A stretch of DNA of 64,000 nucleotides, taken from Nezara viridula (Eukaryota; Arthropoda; Insecta; Hemiptera; Pentatomidae). Under the pieces are notes generated by a model that did no database searches, was not told where the DNA came from, and saw nothing but the letters and a program-made list of their open reading frames with translations. The position numbers and the translations under genes are program-made. The stretch covers positions 186,563,675-186,627,674 of the forward strand of contig OV725078.1 of assembly GCA_928085145.1 (NCBI GenBank), written 5' to 3'. This document shows, one piece after another, positions 53,790 to 63,153 of the stretch (positions are counted from its first letter, which is position 1; the number at the start of each line of letters is the position of its first letter).

Positions 53790-54220
53790 TCAGCTTATTG
53801 CCATTTATTTAAAAAAAAACGCTACAAAATAAGTACATTTAGATGTTTTATCGACATAAACATTGTAAAGTACAACTAAATCAATAAAATTAAGAATAAA
53901 GAAAGATAATGATAATCCTCCTCCATCCCTCTGATTATACAGAATGAAAGAGTTGTAGAGTAAAGACAATTTATATATTGTTCCCAATGCATAAATTAAA
54001 AATATATTGTGTCCACTTACAAAACTTTCCTGTATATAAAAAAAAAATTCAACATCAAATGTTTCTATTAGAAAAAAAAACAATTGAAATAGATTCATTT
54101 TCCTAAAAACCGACAGTGATATTATTAGGGTAAGATTCCTTGGATGAAACAAGCAATGTAAACGGGCAAGTGAACCACCATTAATAATAAAATCAACGTA
54201 TAAAAAAACAATATATATTA
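53790..54220. other. AT-rich stretch without recognised features
   Basis: A 115-codon minus frame at 53805-54152 is hydrophobic and Phe-rich, as expected by chance in poly-T sequence. Confidence 0.4.
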
Positions 54221-54419
54221 ATTTTTATTTTTTTTTAATTTATTTATTTAGATATATAATATTCTGTCTCGTGGACAATAACTATAGTGATAAATGAACA
54301 CATTCACACCATATATACAGAAAATATAAAGTTAACAAAAGTAAAATAATAATAAAAAAGAACTATATACAATAAAAAAAATAAATTAAAATTAAGATAA
54401 GTAAATTAAAAACATAGAA

Positions 54420-54433
54420 ACACAGTCATACCT
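54420..54433 (-). repeat. SINE target-site duplication, left copy
   Basis: ACACAGTCATACCT, identical to 54647-54660. Confidence 0.85.
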
Positions 54434-54646
54434 TTTTTTTTTTTTTTTTTCTTCCCTACCTCGCCTTTTAGGCTATACGGGATTTTCCCGGGCCGGGGGG
54501 TGAGGGCGGGGAATTTAAAATCCCCTCCGGCACCGGGACGCGAACTCGTACTTTTTATATCATCTCAAATCTCTGTTATCCGGTTGCCAGGCAACTAGCG
54601 GTGCTGTTACACACGCTTTAGCCTATTCGGCCACCCCGCCCCCTAC
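54434..54646 (-). mobile_element. tRNA-derived SINE, 213 bp, inserted in the Jockey 3' UTR
   Basis: Minus strand: it starts GGGGGCGGGGTGGCCGAATA, GGCTAAAGCG (box A region, Leu/Ser-tRNA-like), box B as GAGTTCGCGTCCC, a GC-rich body (CCCCGGCCCGGGAAAATCCC), then a poly(A) of about 20. It is flanked by a perfect 14-base duplication. Very GC-rich for this window. Unlike the two SINE relics at 5.1 and 9.3 kb. Confidence 0.9.
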
Positions 54647-54660
54647 ACACAGTCATACCT
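54647..54660 (-). repeat. SINE target-site duplication, right copy
   Basis: ACACAGTCATACCT. Confidence 0.85.
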
Positions 54661-55829
54661 ATATACAATACATACAATCAGGAAGGGAACCCAAAGCCAG
54701 GCTTCTCCCTCCAACTATAGAAGGAAAAGCAGGACTCTAAGATCCCTGCGCTACTCTCTCAACCGCGTCACTCGTATTAAAGCCAGTGGAGTTTGAGCAA
54801 GAGCGCTTTAGCCACATACACTCATGTCTTGAGTGGAGAATCTGGCTATTGCCAGAACTCCAAGATATATACTATAAAAGATCTCTGGGCCACTGCCGCT
54901 TCAACCTTCGAGGAGGGTTGTAGAAATGAGTGGATTTGGATTTGGATGATTGACAAGGTTTTGATGGAATTTGAAAAAAAATTCATGGATAAGGTCAAGG
55001 ACAAATGGGATATTAAGGTCATGATGTAGTGTTTTGTTGGTTATATAGAATGGATCATCGACTATAGTTCGGAGAACTTTGGATTGAAATTATTGGATGC
55101 GTTTGATGTTAGAAAATTTTGCTGTTCCCCAAAGTTCAAGTCCGTAGGTCCAAATAGTTTTCAGGATTGTCTTGTACATCAGTAAATTATTGTCAATTGA
55201 AAGTTGAAATTTTCTAGTCAGTTGTCTGTATAATTGGTCGTATGGTCGGTTAAGTTCTTGTCTTTTAAGTTTAGTATGTGGGTTCCACGTTAGTCTTGGA
55301 TCTAAGATAAAGCCAAGATACCGAACTGTGTCTGAAAAAGAAAGCTGGATGGAATTAAATTGGACTGATGGACAGGAACTGCGTTGGAGAGTGAAGGTAA
55401 AGTGTTTGGATTTGGATTCATTTACTTTGATGCACCATTTATTACACCAGTGCTCAATCGGGGAGAGGTATCTTTGCAGATTCAAAGATGCTATTTCGGG
55501 ATCTGAGTTGGATGATAGGATGGCGGTGTCATCAGCAAATGTTGCCAGGAAGGTATTGGGATGGACAGGGATATCAGTGGTAAAACGGATATAAAGGACG
55601 GGGCCCAAGACGCTACCTTGAGGAACACCGGCTCCAACTGGGTAGGAATTGGAAAATTCTGTACCACAGCGAACTCGAAAGGTGCGATCAGAGAGGTAGG
55701 AGCGGAGGGTTAGGTATAAGGACTACGGAAGATGGGTTTTCAGCTTGGAAAGAAGCCCGGCGTGCCATACCCGGACGAAAGCTTGAGCTATGTCCAGAAA
55801 TGCACCCGAGCAATAGTAATATATACTAT

Positions 55830-56520
55830 AACAGCTAAAACTGGTCCGATTCAGATGATTTTTATGTCATCAATTTTGTCAGAAATTTAATGACCTTCCA
55901 AAAAATAGGCCTCAAAACAGGCTCAGAAATGTTTAGATCCGTTGAAAACCGGTTGGTGTATAGGTGGTGAGTTAGCTCCCAAAAACAATTTTCTTTATAA
56001 CATTATTTCTTGAATTGTCTCGAGAATTCACTAAAAATATGAAAATTTAATAAACTTTAAGTAGAAAATTAGAAGAAAATTTCATTAAAATCGAGCCGCA
56101 TAATGTTAATTTGATCTCTGAGCGTAAAATATTAAATTATATCGAATTTCTTGACCATCGATTTATAGATGGTTTATTTATTTATCGATTTATAGATCTC
56201 TTCTCCAATATCATGATGTTTTTCTTTTCCTTTTATGATTTAAAGCGATTACCAAATATGCAGCTGTCGCGACTGTTTTAAATGAAATGATGTACCAAAC
56301 TGAAGTTGCCTGAATGGAATCGCTTTAGTTGCATGCTACACAAGTGTACGACAAAGCGCATGCGATGTGGAGCAACAAATTCCGCATGCGACATCAACTG
56401 AATTTTGTGCCACAATAGTCGGACGGCAACAATAGGTAACACTAGGAAACAAGTATCAGGCAACATGTCGTTCACTGTTGTCTCAATGGAATTCCGTCTT
56501 TAGTATACTGGATGGTTTTA
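55830..56520. other. No recognised element
   Basis: Moderately AT-rich. Around 56290-56500 there are short inverted stretches (GCATGCGATGTGG and CCGCATGCGACATC) that could belong to a small MITE, but no clear termini. Confidence 0.35.
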
Positions 56521-56524
56521 ATTT

Positions 56525-56720
56525 CTTTATTCATCTAGTAAATATGGCATTTTTTATCAAAACTATTGCGTTTTTGACCACAGTTGGTACATAGAGGGTC
56601 TTTAGCACATTTTTCATCACTATGTTTTTCTTCACAGTATGTTCATCGCACTTAAAACAGATAATTTTGGAATTTGTGCATTTCATTGTATGACGGGAAA
56701 ACGCGAGGCGCCTAAAACAC
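56525..56720 (-). pseudogene. Zinc-knuckle relic of a LINE ORF1 (gag-like)
   Basis: With one frameshift the minus strand reads KCTNSKIICFKCDEH, then EEKHSDEKCAKDPLCTNCGQ and KRNSFDKKCHIY. The spacing of CxxC, H and C is that of tandem knuckles in Jockey/TRAS-type gags (CFKCxxxGH, CxNCGxxH). About 60 codons remain. Confidence 0.6.
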
Positions 56721-57230
56721 TAAATCGGATTAGGAGTGTAAATTTGGATCTTATTGTTCTGATATATGAATTTTTGAATTTTTCGGTACCATTTATTTTT
56801 ATTTTTATTCTATAAATATCCATAATGTTTCCATTTCGCTCCTCTATAATTTTTTTTTTTTTAAATATTGTAAGTTGAAGCATCTGATAACTATAGCCGA
56901 AGACTAAAAAATGTGCTGCAAGAAACGGCAATAAACTAATGATACTGAATAAACATTTTGATTCCATAGAAAGTAAACATTGGAATCTAGAATCATTTCA
57001 TTGAATTAAGGATTAAGGGTTATTGTCGCCTATATTAACATTCCTAATTGAAAACAAACAAAAAGATTACCTATTTATTCATTAAAATCAATAGACCAAT
57101 CCAAAGCAGAAATATTTTTAGATGAAAACATGAAAAAATCAAGTGGGTAGAATTTTTTGCCTGTCAGTGTATTTAGGAACAACAAAAACAGGGGTTCTGT
57201 GGTGTAGCACTTTTTTCTTCTTATATATAT

Positions 57231-57362
57231 ATAGCATTTCCAAGTCAATTTCAACCTTTTCCAAATCAAATTCAACCTTTTCCAAGTCAAATTAAACCTT
57301 TTCCATTTCAAATTCAACCTTTTCCAAGTCAAATTCAACCTTTTCCATTTCAAATTCAACTT
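57231..57362 (+). repeat. 21-bp tandem array, left outer arm, block 1
   Basis: Units alternate TTTTCCAAGTCAAATTCAAC and TTTTCCATTTCAAATTCAAC. Because 21 is a multiple of three, one frame stays open (FPSQIQP-like heptads); this is not evidence of coding. Confidence 0.85.
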
Positions 57363-57516
57363 TCGAATTTTTGTCAATTTTCGATTTTTTTCGAAATGAA
57401 GGCCACTTACTATATTATCGAAGGCATAGCTTTTCAAAAATACAAAAAAAAATTTGATAACGCGGTTGCATATCCATTTATTTTAACATTTTAGATTTTT
57501 TCAGTGTGATATTTCT

Positions 57517-57665
57517 ATGTCATTTCCAAGTCAAATGCAACCTTTTCCAAGTCAAATTCAACCTTTTCCAGATCAAATTAAACTTTTTCCAAGTCAAATT
57601 CAACCATTTCCATTTCAAATTAAACCTTTTCCAATTCAAATTAAACCGTTTTCATTTCAAATTAA
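57517..57665 (+). repeat. 21-bp tandem array, left outer arm, block 2
   Basis: The same unit as block 1 in the same orientation, about seven copies. It gives a spurious 61-codon frame. Confidence 0.85.
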
Positions 57666-57834
57666 TGTTTTAATTTTTTGTAAATCTTATATTTTTTTTT
57701 AAATAATGGCCATCCCCTCCCCCCTCCAATATGAAAGTCTATTATTATGCTCTCCTAACTAGAATTTTCACATACGGATATCGATTTATTGTACCTATTC
57801 GGATTTATTAGGGACTAGTATTATGCTGTCCTGT

Positions 57835-58560
57835 ACCTAGTTTTGAAAATAACCCCCATTTTAAGATTAAGTGACTGCGTTTAGAATCATTTAAGTTTTT
57901 TTTACTTATTCGATATAAGGGTGTATTTTTATGTTTCCCAATCAGTAAATTTTGAAAATGACATCCATTTTATGTTTACTCCACTGTGTTATGACTTATT
58001 TAAGTTTTTAGAATTTATCCAATATAAAGGTCTACTTTTATATTTCTGGAGCCGTAGATTTAGAAAACGACCTCCATTTTAAGATTAGGCCACCGCGTTT
58101 CGACTTATTGGAGTTTTTCGGATTTTTTTCATATGACGGTGTATTCTTATGTTTCTGGAGCCGTAGATTTTGAAAGCGACCTCCATTTTAAGATTAGGCC
58201 ACCGCGTTTCGATTTCTTTGAGTTTTTCGGATTTTTTTCATATGTGGATGTATTCTTATGTTTCCGGAGCCGTAGATTTTGAAAACGACCTCCATTTTAA
58301 GATTAGGCCACCGCATTTCGATTTCTTTAAGTGTTTCGAATTTTTATCATAAAAGAGTGTATTCTTATGTTTCCGGAGTCGTAGATTTTGAAAATGACCT
58401 CCATTTTAAGATTACGCCACTGCGTTACTGCTTATTCAAGTTTTTCGAATTTATCCAATTTAAAGGTCTACTTTTATGATACCGGAGCCTTGGTTTTTAA
58501 AACGACTTACATTTTTAAGATTAGGCCACTGTGTTTCGGTTTTTTTAAGTGTTTTTGATT
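57835..58560 (+). repeat. About 109-bp tandem array, left inner arm
   Basis: Unit landmarks: GAGCCGTAGATTTTGAAAAC, GACCTCCATTTTAAGATTAG, GCCACCGCGTTTCGA and TATTCTTATGTTTC. Copies start near 57838, 57945, 58048, 58160, 58270, 58380 and 58490. Confidence 0.85.
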
Positions 58561-58899
58561 TTTCCTTCGAATAAAAAACAAAAAATGAAGGATTAATTTA
58601 TTTTTCAATAAATAAATAAAATATATATTGTCTCATTTTTAATTTATTTTTTTTTTTTTTTAATGTTGTGGTCTCCTGTCACAAAATTATAAGATTTTGA
58701 ACAATTAGCTGAAAAATCTGAATACGGAAGGTTAAATTTATTACCAGCTGCTTTTCGGCTTTTTAGTTTGTATTCTGTGGTTAATTTAACTTTAGCTTCA
58801 TAATATTTATTTATTTATTCATACTCGAAAACATATTAATGAAACTTTGTATTGAAAAAATCCAAAATGAAGCCTAATTATTCGAGATGCACCGGCTTA

Positions 58900-59860
58900 A
58901 TCATAAAATGGAGCTTAAATATTAGATAAATTCAAATATTAAGGATTAGAAAAATTTCAATACATCTCGGATAACATATAAGTACCTTATACCTTATACC
59001 GAAAAAGTAAAAAAAAAAACTTTTATAATCCAAAACACAGTGGCATAAACTTGAAATTGGGTCATTTACAAAATGGGGGAAATCTACTACTCCAGAAACA
59101 TAAAATTAGACCTTTATACTTGTTAAATTCTTAAAACTTAAATAAGTTGAAACGCAGAGGCGTAATCATAAAATAGACGTCATTTTCAGAATCTACGGTT
59201 CCGAAAACATAAAAGTAGACCTTTAAATTTGATAAATTCGAAAAACTAAGTCAAAATGCAATGGCGTAATCATGAAATGGAGGTTATTTTCAAAATCTAC
59301 GGCTCAAGAAACATAAAAGTAGACCTTAATATTGGATAAATTCGAAAAACTTAAATAAGTCAAAACGCAGCGGCGTAATAATAAAATGTAGGTCATTTTC
59401 AAAATCTACAGCTCCGGAAACATAAAAATACACCCTTACATCGAATAAATCAAAAAACCTTAAATAAGACGAAACGCAGTGGCGTAATCTTAAAATGGAG
59501 GTCATTTTCAAAATCTACAGCTCCGGAAACATAAAAATACACCCTCATATGAAAAATATCCGAAAAACTCAAATAAGTCGAAACGAGGTGGCCTAATCTT
59601 AAAATGGAGGTCGTTTTCAAAATCTACGGCTCCAGAAACATAAAAGTAGACCTTTATACTGGATAAATTCTAAAAACTTAAATAAATCAAAACACAGTGG
59701 CGTAAACATAAAATGGATGTCATTTTCAAAATTAACTGATGGGGAAACATAAAAATACACCCTCACATCGAATAATTCAAAAAAACTTAAATAATTCGAA
59801 ACTCAGTCACGTAATCTTAAAAAGGAGGTTATTTTCAAAAACTACCCATACGCTAACAGA
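58900..59860 (-). repeat. About 109-bp tandem array, right inner arm (inverted)
   Basis: The inverse of the left inner arm: CTTAAAATGGAGGTCATTTT, CAAAATCTACGGCTCCGGAA and ACATAAAAGTAGACC repeated with period near 109. Confidence 0.85.
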
Positions 59861-59899
59861 CCCACACATCGAAAAATTAAAGATAATTAAATAAATAAA

Positions 59900-60010
59900 A
59901 AAAGGTTGAATTTGAAATGGAAAAGGTTTAATTTGAAATGGAAAAGGTTGAATTTGACTTGGAAAAGGTTGAATTTGACTTGGAAAAGGTTGAATTTGAC
60001 TTGGAAATGC
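59900..60010 (-). repeat. 21-bp tandem array, right outer arm (inverted)
   Basis: GGTTGAATTTGACTTGGAAA-type units, about five. Confidence 0.85.
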
Positions 60011-60018
60011 TATATATA

Positions 60019-60310
60019 TACAGGGTGTTTCGTAATTGCATGGCACTATTTTAGGTATGTGTTCACTAACACAACATAAACAAAAAAGTTCATATTAACA
60101 TATGTCTCAAACTCATTTATTAAACAGATATCAAAGGTTAAAGGTATATTATTACTATTTATTTATTATTATTACAGCATTTAGAGTAACATTTCAATGG
60201 GGCCTCCGTTTTGTTGAATGCAACATTCAGCACGATGAATCCATGCTTCTCTGGCTCTTCGTACAACATCAGGAAGATGCTTGATAGTTACTGCGGCTGT
60301 GTCACAGTAT
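60019..60310 (-). pseudogene. End of a mariner-like transposase (relic) with element terminus
   Basis: The minus strand from about 60300 reads HLPDVVRRAREAWIHRAECC and IQQNGGPIEMLL. A closing CxxxNGGxxE block after an amphipathic helix is typical of the C-terminus of arthropod Tc1/mariner-superfamily transposases. The region ends at CAGGGTGTTTCGTAATTGCA, which looks like the terminal repeat of such an element, directly at the foldback border. The upstream part is missing. Confidence 0.5.
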
Positions 60311-60905
60311 AAACACACACTAAAACACACAGAACTAAACAAATAGATGAGCAACTAGTGTTGCTATCTGTCTAAATCTAAAAGTTTATGTGACTGTTTA
60401 CTATTGCTAGTTTCAATCAGTAAATTTCCGTCCCTCAATTTTTTTATGTTTTTAATCTCCCCTACTAAATTAATTATGAATTCATTTATCAAAAAAAGGG
60501 GTACTCTTTGAAATCATTTATCTATTTCCCTGCTTACTATTAAATAAGTAGGAGTATTTTTAATAGCCTCATTTACTGGAAGAAGGTCTGTTGGAGTTTT
60601 TATTCCACATCTTTTTCGACGTTTATGTGAGCTATGTAGTAGCCCATTTTAATAATATGGTTCAATGAAAGAACTATATGTAAGGTTACTTGAGCAACCT
60701 TTAAACACTTCAACTGTTACTTATCTTTAAATCAGATGTTAATGATTATTTATTAGAAAATACCTTCTTGTATTGTTATATTGGATTAGTGTTATAATTA
60801 ACTTGTGTTGTAATAATGTGTAATTAAATTCTTTTACTTTAATTGAATAAATCACGTCTATAAAAGATCTTAGAAATTTAATTACAAGATCTCAACACAT
60901 AAGAA
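60311..60905 (+). other. Upstream region of the gypsy element; 5' LTR not resolved
   Basis: An LTR would be expected here, but the 3' LTR is outside the window and no direct comparison is possible. TATAAAAG at 60857 could be an LTR promoter (inference). I see no convincing primer-binding site before the first ORF. Confidence 0.4.
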
Positions 60906-61951
60906 ATGACTCTTCTATGCGTTCAAATTGTGAAGAGAAGTGAGGAAGACTTTGTGGTTCATTGTATTTCACTCGACAAAAGAAATTGGTTTTTATTACC
61001 AGAAGACACCCAGGACTTGAAATTTCATACGTCTCTATCAAGTAAGAAACCTTTATTAAATGCTGTGTATACTATAAAAAATGTTAATGGTTATAGAACA
61101 ATAGGGGTTAAGATTGATGATGACATTAAAAAGGAATATTTTGATGAGTCATCTAATATTTGTTTTAGAGAGTTACCATTGGAGGAATGTCTTCCAAAAA
61201 CAATTCCTTGCAGACCTACAGACACTCAATCAGAATTAGAAGATCATATTAAACGATTAGAGATGCAATTAAAAATTAATTCGGAACAAAATGAAATTAA
61301 ACTGCATCATATTGAAAAAAAATTTATTTTAGAACCATTTGATAAAAAGCAATCAGATCCTATAGAGTGGTTCGTAGGTTCGAAGAAGAATGTTGTCGAT
61401 TTCAGATAAAATCCGATAATTTAAAAATTCAAGCGTTACGTTTTTATCTCATTAATGGTCCGGCTAATGATTGGTATGAGAATAATTTAAAGAAGATTGG
61501 TCTGAACGATTCATGGGGCATATGGAGGGACTCTTTTAAGAATATTTTTGTTGATAAAGGCTGGTCTCTTGTGAAAAGAGCTTTAGGCTACAAATATTTA
61601 GGCGGATCTCTAGTCGACTATGCCCTCACCAAGGAGAGATTGTTACTTGACATAGAGCCTAAAGGCACGGAGATCTCCCGTATAAACCAGATTGTTTTCG
61701 GTTTGCCAAATGAGGCTCAGTTGAAACTCGATCGAGAAAAAATTTGTAATTTGTATGAATTATACTCAAAACTACGAAAATTAGAAGATGCGTTTATAAA
61801 AAAGAAGGAAGAAAAACTATCAAATCCAAAATCTATTGTGAATTCCGCTTTAAATTATTATAAAAAAGGCGAACCACAGCATAAGAGTAATTATCAGCGT
61901 AAGCCATGTTCTCACTGCGAAACCCTCGTTTTCACAATCGTTATCATTTAA
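60906..61951 (+). pseudogene. Gypsy gag, frameshifted
   Basis: First frame 60906-61409 (MTLLCVQIVKRSEEDFVVHC), with a coiled-coil-like stretch (LEDHIKRLEMQLKINSEQNE). The second frame overlaps from 61367 and continues with LRFYLINGPANDWYENNL and the capsid-like segment YALTKERLLLDIEPKGTEIS, as in gypsy gag C-terminal capsid domains. A second shift lies just before the knuckle, whose parts CSHC and HNRYHLMSEC are in different frames (C-x2-C-x9-H-x4-C). No ORF is intact. Confidence 0.8.
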
Positions 61952-61965
61952 TGTCTGAATGTCGT

Positions 61966-63153
61966 AACAAAAATAAAACTAATTGTGAATTCTTCACCGT
62001 TTTGGACATCAATTCTGCACTTTGGTGCATATCGCTTCGTGAGCGGGATCGGGAAAAGACCTCTTTTATTACGAAATATGGAAAATTTATGTTTAAAGTT
62101 CTTCCGTTTGGTATTAAAAATGCTTCCGCTATATTCCAGAGAATACTATCCAACATTATAAGAAGAAATAACCTGGACAATTTCTGCATAAACTACATTG
62201 ATGATATTTTAATTTTTTCTCGGAATTGGGAAGACCATCTTCAGCATATCAGCAAGGCTTTAGAAGTTATGATCACTGGAGGTTTCAAACTGAAAATAGA
62301 AAAATGTCTGTTTGGTGCGAAATCAGTAAAGTACCTAGGACACAAGTTTTCGAAAAATAAAGTGTCACCCGCCCAAGATAATTTAATATCGATTCAGAAA
62401 CTCCAGGGGCCCTCAGACAAGTCAGGTGTTCGGAGCATTTTAGGCTCCATAAACTTTTATTTGAAGTACATAGAACAAAGTGCTGTCAAACTAGAACCAT
62501 TGCATCGTTTATTGAAGAAAAATGTTAAATTCGAGTGGTCAGATGAATGTGAAGAAGTTTTCAATATGATAAAAAACTTTTTGTGCAGTTCCCCGGTCCT
62601 CGCTATATATGATATTGAGAAGCCTGTCTTCATAGAGACAGATGCAAGCATAAAATATATCGGAGCAACCCTAAAGCAACCACAAGAAGATGGCCTACTT
62701 CATCCTGTCGCTTACTACTCACGCAAGCTTTCAGAACGTGAGAAACGTTTAGATGTTATTCACTTGGAATGCAAAGCCATTAAAGATGCGATTAAGTTCT
62801 GGCAATACTACTTAATTGGACGTCACTTTACAGTTTGCTGTGATCACAAGCCTTTAGAAAACTTGAGGACAAAAGCCAGATCTGATGAAATTCTGGGAGA
62901 TTTGATTCTTTATTTATCCCAGTTCAACTTTGATATTATCTATAAACAGGGAAAAGATAACGTTCTGGCTGATCTACTCTCCAGAAATCCAGTCATTGAA
63001 CACTTCGAGAATGAAGATTCAATCCGGATCACCAACTTAATAGACTTGTCAGCCATAAAAAAAGACCAGGCTGATAATTTTTCAGAGCTGAGAGCGACTG
63101 ATCAGATTTTATCAAAGCAGGGCATAATTTTCAAAAATATTAGGAAGAAATAA
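61966..63153 (+). pseudogene. Gypsy reverse transcriptase and RNase H (5' part deleted)
   Basis: The frame from 61906 passes from the gag knuckle (ECRNKNKTN) straight into RT at FTVLDINSALWCISL. It continues with FMFKVLPFGIKNASAIFQ, the catalytic box YIDDILIFSRNWEDHL, KCLFGAKSVKYLGHKFS, then RNase H with ETDASIKYIGATLKQ, LECKAIKDAIKFWQYYL and CDHKPLENLRT, and the chromatin-side linker DNVLADLLSRNPV. The aspartic protease (DTGA-like) and the first RT motif are absent, so a deletion of several hundred bases joined gag to RT. A stop at 63151-63153 separates it from integrase. Confidence 0.88.

Larger units (their letters stand above)
54222..55812 (-). mobile_element. 5'-truncated Jockey copy on the minus strand, with nested SINE
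   Basis: Reading from 55812 down: GAFLDIAQAF-like start, GVPQGSVLGPVLYI, FADDTAILSSNSDPEIASL, KVNESKSKHFTFTLQRSS, YLGFILDPRLTWNPHT, YGLELWGTAKFSNIKRIQ, then the Jockey 3' UTR (GGAGTTCTGGCAATAGCC) and, near 54290, ATGGTGTGAATGTG as in the 23-kb tail. One segment (55090-55608) is still an open frame. AATATATA occurs at both edges and may be a short target duplication. The UTR is split by the SINE at 54434-54646. Confidence 0.88.
57222..60018. mobile_element. Foldback-like element, 2.8 kb, arms built from two tiers of tandem repeats
   Basis: Outermost ends are GCATTTCCAAGTCAA on the left and its inverse at 60003-60010 onward, each flanked by TATATATATA. Outer arm: 21-base units (TTTTCCAAGTCAAATTCAAC-type), about six at 57231-57362 with a second block at 57517-57665, and about five inverted at 59900-60010. 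Inner arm: units of about 109 bases, roughly seven at 57835-58560 and, inverted, seven or eight at 58900-59860. The centre (58570-58890) is unique and non-coding. Long inverted arms of nested tandem repeats are the hallmark of Foldback (FB) and Galileo elements. No transposase is present. Confidence 0.8.

Noticed and set aside
53805..54152. 115-codon minus frame
   Set aside because: Phe/Leu-rich low-complexity product of poly-A/T sequence; no motif.
57517..57702. Open frame with FPSQIQP heptads, and its inverted counterpart at 59807-60046
   Set aside because: The frame is open only because the DNA repeat is 21 bases long; it is part of the foldback arms.
57222..60018. CRISPR-like or satellite array
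   Set aside because: Units are contiguous, diverged and arranged as inverted arms with no spacers; a eukaryotic foldback-like element explains them.
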